Part shown: positions 60,106 through 64,000 of the stretch, in pieces
How positions within the stretch are numbered: the stretch's first letter is position 1
Layout of the letters: every line of letters begins with the position of its first letter
Assembly: GCF_014699115.1 (NCBI RefSeq)
Contig: NZ_JACXAD010000017.1
Location: 1 to 64,000 of the forward strand
Direction of reading: 5' to 3'
DNA: 64,000 nt
Origin: Hymenobacter montanus
Lineage (GTDB): Bacteria; Bacteroidota; Bacteroidia; Cytophagales; Hymenobacteraceae
The notes under the pieces: model-generated
Told to the model about the DNA's origin: nothing
What the model saw: only the letters and a program-made list of their open reading frames with translations
The model's database searches: none
Translations under genes and position numbers: made by a program

Positions 60106-63100
60106 TTACTTTACTTGGAAGATGGTGCTGATATTGTTTTTAATAAGAAGTTTTAAGTCCGCTGCATTGGCAGCGCCAAACTTTGCGAATGTCTGAGGTA
60201 GTACTGATGACATATCCATAGCGTCAATCGCATTGGTCATGTTAGACAAGAAATTAGATGGATTCTTTGCTGCATCAAAATACCATTTTAGCTGGGATAG
60301 ACTACCAATGTCTATATTATTTAGGTCATTGATGAACTGAGTAGAGAATTCAGCCGGAGGAACGCTCTTATAAGATTTGAATTCGAAGTAAAGTCCTGTT
60401 CTACTGCCCCTCTGTCCCACAATCGCATCATAACGTCTAATACTCCCATTGATATCAACTGAAACTTCAAAATTAGTTGAGAGTGCCGGAAACACGCTCG
60501 TTCCTTCCTTGCGCAGCGCCGAGATTACCCAATTGGCCCCATCCGCACCTGCACCATTAAAATTACCTGCCTTTAGGCTCGATACTAAGCTGTTGAAGCC
60601 GCTTTGGTTTCTATACTGTGCAAAGTTATCCAGGTCATCCAAGAAGTCAGTCAAAGCGGTAGCCCGCCCTCTCAGTTGGTCGTTCACCGCCACCATTGTC
60701 TTTAGATCTGCTGCGCTAATGTGGCCCTTGTTTAGTACCGCCTTGGCTTTATTCAGGTAGAGGGCCTCTTTTCGCAAGTTCGGGTAGGCCTCTAGCATGT
60801 CCCAGGCGGCATAGCTAAAGGTACCGTTATCGAATTGCGCCAGCATGTTAGCATCACCCCCAAAATTCCTAAAGAACTCATCGCTCGCATTGGCCAGGTT
60901 TGGGTACTTTTTCTTAAAGCAGGTGAAGCCATTGTGCACCAGCAGCCCATCACGCCCCACGGCATAAGTGTGCTGGGGCAGTACTTCTATATTATAGACC
61001 AGTGCCCCGCTATCGGCATAGCCCGTAGCGCTTACTGCTGCCCACAGGCCACTGGCCAGCAGCAGCTCCGTGCCTCGCTTGAGCGCTTTTGCCGGCTGCC
61101 AGCCGCTGCGGGTATAGTAGGGGTGGTCGCCGGTGCTACGCAGGGTATCGCGCCCGCACACGGCGTAGTACAGCCGCCCGGCCGCCCGCGTTACCCGCTG
61201 GGCCACGCGGCCCCAGCCCCAGGCCCCGGTTGCTTCGCTGTAGGCCCGCACGCTGTCACCCTCCTGCAGGGTCTCAATGGCTCTGAGGCCGCGCGGGGTG
61301 GCTACCGGCGTGCCGGCGGCAAAGCAGCCACCTTCCACCAGCTCGCAGGCACCGTTGCGGCAGATCAGGGCCGCCTCCTCGGTTACTTCCTCAATGTTGT
61401 TGGCAATGTTCGCCGGTAGGGTGTTGTTGGCAATGTTATCGAGCACGGTTACATTCTTTCCATCGCTGGTTAGCTGCGCGATGGCCGTGGGGGCAATCCC
61501 TTTTTCCGCGTTCACGTACTTCAGGTAGCCGCCTTCGAGCAGGTAGTGCCCATCGCGGGCAAACAGGCCGGTCAGCTTCGGGAACTTCGACTGCAGCAGC
61601 GAGACCAGGCTGGCCTTGCTGGTGATGGCATAGCCGGAGATGATTTTGGCCGTAGCGGCCTCTAGCTTTTCCACCAGGCTCGTCTTACCCGATACCCGCG
61701 CAGCGGCCTTTTCTTCTTCCAGCATTCGCAGCAGGAAGGCCCGCACTTTGGCATTGCCCAACGCATTGGCGACTTCGCTGCCGGCATTGGCCGTCGTAAC
61801 GGACCGGCACAGTGCTTCTACATCAGTTGTATGCGTGGCAGCGTTGAGGTGGCTGCCGGCCTCAATCATATTGGCGGCCCGGTCGCTGCTGCCGGCCACG
61901 TTCTTGAGGCGGGCTAGGCTGAGGTTTGCCGTAAGGGTGGTGATGCCCAGGGCGGCCGAGCTTATGTTCAGTATCTTGGCCAGCTGCGGGTAATCTTCGT
62001 CGGCCATGGTGCCGACAATGCTGCACACGGAGCTGAGCTTATCGGCATAATTGAGCAGGCGCAGGGCCAGCGTGGCCTGAGCGCCGGGGATCACCAGGGA
62101 GATGGCGTCCGCGGCCGTTTGAACGGCAGCCTGCGTGGTTCGGGCATCGGCTTTCTTCTCAGCAAAGTAGAGTAGGTAGGCGGGCACATAGGGGGTGCGG
62201 TCGCCATCGCCGTACACATCTATCAGGTTGCCTTTGACGTCGAGGATGATCGGCTCGAAGGGATCAAAGACGCGACTGCCGAAGGTCGCTACTGGGATAA
62301 AGGCGTTTACTTCCTGGTTGGCATACTTTAGCTTTCCCGTGCTTTCGTTATACTCTACGACGGTTTTTACATTGGTGCCGGTTACGGGCACCGCCGCACT
62401 GCCTAATGCAGCATTCGCTAGTGTCTTGAACAGTCGCTTGCCAAAGCTGACGTAGTTATAAGTCACTACCCGGCCAGCCATCACGCTGTAGTAATCGGCA
62501 TCAGTGTTCGGCTTTTCGAGAATGTTTTTAAGGTAGGTATTATAAAAAGCCGAGTTCTTATGTGCTATCGCTGTTTTATAGGCTTCCTTAAAATAGTCCA
62601 TCACATAGGTATTCAGGTCGGAGCCCATAAACAAGGTACGGTCGTCGATGGCCGAGGCCAGGGTCCCTAGCAGGTGTTTGCCCTTATACGTCAGATCATT
62701 AAGCTGCTGCAGAAATTCCTCTGTTTTGGTCTCGGTTTGCGGACAGGTCCACATCAGTTTATAGATGGCGTTTTCGTAAGGCTCGCTAACGATAAACTTA
62801 TCCAGCACCACCGCAATCGCCTCCGCCCGCTTGACCGGGCAAATCGTTTTCAATTGCTCTACCGACATCGCTACTACGGCATCCCGTATCGCCTCCGCGG
62901 AGGGTGGTGTGCCTGCGCCAAACCAACTATCTTCATTCGAGCTGTTACTGCAAAAAGTTGTATTCGTCAGTAGGGCAATAGTAGCGCGGTTGCTGATCTG
63001 AAAGCTGTTGATAGCTTCTTTAAAGGTGGCCAGGAACTTCGCATAGAGCGTGGGCCGCGAAAGGCGGCCCCACCCATTTTGATAGCATTTATAATCGAAG

Positions 63101-64000
63101 TAGCCCGCAGTAATCTGCTCTTTCTCCTTACCCATCAGCATATTAATCTGACCGCTGGCATCAGAAATATTCAGAAAGTCGTTGAAGTTTACTAATAGCC
63201 AGTTGCTTACCGGCCCCCAGTTACCGAATGTGGTGGTCATCCGATCGAAGATGTCCGGATATATCGTCCGGTACTCCATGATCTTGGTCAGCGTCAGGTA
63301 CTCTTCGTTCTTATTGGAGAGGTCCGTCAAAATGTCGGTAAAAGCCGGATTGATCAATGTAGAGGAAATGCCGGTCCTTACCTGTTCTCTATCAAAGGAG
63401 AAATCCGTTAATTCTTCCCATGCTTGAGCCGGCAGCTTGGCCGAAGTCGCATCCAGCACGTTTATGACTGGCGCCGTCGGGTTGCTGGTCATATAGCTTA
63501 GCGCGGTAAGTCCTTTAAGACGGTATGCCTTAAAGCCATTAGCGTATGGCAGTAGCATGACGGCGGTGCCATCTTCTACCGCTGCGTCTTTGGCCAGATA
63601 GCCTGTGTAAGGACTTCCATTCCGATAGTAGCCCGTGAACTGCCCATTGCTGATAACCGCCTCGTAACTGAGCGTGTCTTTACCTTCCGCTACCAGAAAC
63701 GATTTGAGCACCCCGGCCGGCATATCCGGGAAGGAAGGATACTCGCCGGTGCCAAACGTAAAGTAGGCCTGGATGACCTTCTTGGGCAGTCGGACAATCT
63801 GCTTATGTGGCGTCAGGAAGTTAACGGAGGAATCTCTGGTATTACGCCAAGCCAAGGGGATACGACGATCTCTTGTACCATAGGACATTGCATCCTGCTC
63901 GGTTTCCCAGAGGCCGATCACGAGGCCGGGGGCATGGGCGGCATCCCACTGCACCTTGCTCAGGCGATCGCCGCTGCCATAGCTCATCAGGTTCTGGGCC
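60106..64000 (-). CDS. Large polymorphic toxin with HINT domain and nuclease-like tip (5' end outside window)
   Basis: At least 1293 residues; the frame is open at the window edge, so the N-terminus and delivery domain are missing. The visible N-terminal part (GDRLSKVQWDAAHAPGLVIGLWETEQDAM) and an 800-residue helical body are followed by a HINT domain at ~888-1019: CFAAGTPVATPRGLRAIETL, GDSVRAYSEATG, GDHPYYTRSGWQPAKAL, then LPQHTYAVGRDGLLVHNG, the autocleavage boundary. The last ~275 residues form the tip, with a PD-(D/E)xK-like core: YDAIVGQRGSRTGLYFEFKS (D1187, E1202, K1204), probably DNA-cutting. HINT cleavage releases such tips in target cells. The tip and immunity cassettes that follow support a toxin role. 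Confidence 0.85.
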   Translation of the reverse strand, partial: AQNLMSYGSGDRLSKVQWDAAHAPGLVIGLWETEQDAMSYGTRDRRIPLAWRNTRDSSVNFLTPHKQIVRLPKKVIQAYFTFGTGEYPSFPDMPAGVLKSFLVAEGKDTLSYEAVISNGQFTGYYRNGSPYTGYLAKDAAVEDGTAVMLLPYANGFKAYRLKGLTALSYMTSNPTAPVINVLDATSAKLPAQAWEELTDFSFDREQVRTGISSTLINPAFTDILTDLSNKNEEYLTLTKIMEYRTIYPDIFDRMTTTFGNWGPVSNWLLVNFNDFLNISDASGQINMLMGKEKEQITAGYFDYKCYQNGWGRLSRPTLYAKFLATFKEAINSFQISNRATIALLTNTTFCSNSSNEDSWFGAGTPPSAEAIRDAVVAMSVEQLKTICPVKRAEAIAVVLDKFIVSEPYENAIYKLMWTCPQTETKTEEFLQQLNDLTYKGKHLLGTLASAIDDRTLFMGSDLNTYVMDYFKEAYKTAIAHKNSAFYNTYLKNILEKPNTDADYYSVMAGRVVTYNYVSFGKRLFKTLANAALGSAAVPVTGTNVKTVVEYNESTGKLKYANQEVNAFIPVATFGSRVFDPFEPIILDVKGNLIDVYGDGDRTPYVPAYLLYFAEKKADARTTQAAVQTAADAISLVIPGAQATLALRLLNYADKLSSVCSIVGTMADEDYPQLAKILNISSAALGITTLTANLSLARLKNVAGSSDRAANMIEAGSHLNAATHTTDVEALCRSVTTANAGSEVANALGNAKVRAFLLRMLEEEKAAARVSGKTSLVEKLEAATAKIISGYAITSKASLVSLLQSKFPKLTGLFARDGHYLLEGGYLKYVNAEKGIAPTAIAQLTSDGKNVTVLDNIANNTLPANIANNIEEVTEEAALICRNGACELVEGGCFAAGTPVATPRGLRAIETLQEGDSVRAYSEATGAWGWGRVAQRVTRAAGRLYYAVCGRDTLRSTGDHPYYTRSGWQPAKALKRGTELLLASGLWAAVSATGYADSGALVYNIEVLPQHTYAVGRDGLLVHNGFTCFKKKYPNLANASDEFFRNFGGDANMLAQFDNGTFSYAAWDMLEAYPNLRKEALYLNKAKAVLNKGHISAADLKTMVAVNDQLRGRATALTDFLDDLDNFAQYRNQSGFNSLVSSLKAGNFNGAGADGANWVISALRKEGTSVFPALSTNFEVSVDINGSIRRYDAIVGQRGSRTGLYFEFKSYKSVPPAEFSTQFINDLNNIDIGSLSQLKWYFDAAKNPSNFLSNMTNAIDAMDMSSVLPQTFAKFGAANAADLKLLIKNNISTIFQVK

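Overview
The window looks like a chromosome segment from a GC-rich member of the Bacteroidetes, close to Hymenobacter (Cytophagales). The evidence is indirect: promoter-like TAnnTTTG elements sit just upstream of several starts, there is a type IX secretion (T9SS) sorting domain on an M1 peptidase, a DksA-like protein has only one of the zinc-finger cysteines, and gene neighbourhoods such as recF-DUF721 and coaX-outer membrane protein-lptC-SurA/PpiD are typical of the phylum. No rRNA, tRNA, CRISPR array or intact insertion sequence was recognised.

Left end (1-5460) is accessory DNA. A 19-bp tandem repeat opens the window and is followed by decayed copies of two genes whose intact versions lie at 4343-5457. 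Between them is a run of small immunity-like genes (two SUKH/SMI1-KNR4-like proteins, a helical unknown, a YbjN-like protein and another unknown), clearly AT-rich from about 1500 to 3500. The spacer after the second intact gene carries a tight cluster of DnaA-box sequences.

The core (5643-55900) is mostly housekeeping: phosphate transporter, glycyl- and isoleucyl-tRNA synthetases, an RND exporter, two tandem lspA genes, a fused oligopeptide ABC ATPase, RNase R, a polyprenyl synthase, a rhomboid protease, recF with DUF721, pdhA, ribH, a DksA-like factor, a pseudouridine synthase with a very long disordered arm, coaX, an envelope block (OM protein, lptC, SurA/PpiD-like chaperone), a TPR protein, recJ, an acyl-CoA dehydrogenase, AraC regulators, a serine hydrolase, an M1 peptidase and an NlpC/P60 hydrolase. 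Interrupting it is a gene-poor stretch (24.7-27.1 kb) with one small HTH gene followed directly by an exact parS-type site. The parS site, recF and DnaA boxes together suggest an origin-proximal location; this is inference.

Right end (56078-64000) is a minus-strand polymorphic-toxin locus. A large protein open at the window edge carries a HINT autoprocessing domain and a C-terminal PD-(D/E)xK-like nuclease tip. Downstream, in order, are two tandem PQQ/beta-propeller-like proteins (candidate immunity proteins), an unusually long perfect hairpin, an orphan toxin tip of the same nuclease type, a third propeller-like protein overlapping that tip, and a scrambled remnant containing pieces of the toxin body and HINT domain joined to a different tip. 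The layout reads as a tip-cassette array and is the most promising candidate for an undescribed toxin/immunity system in the window.
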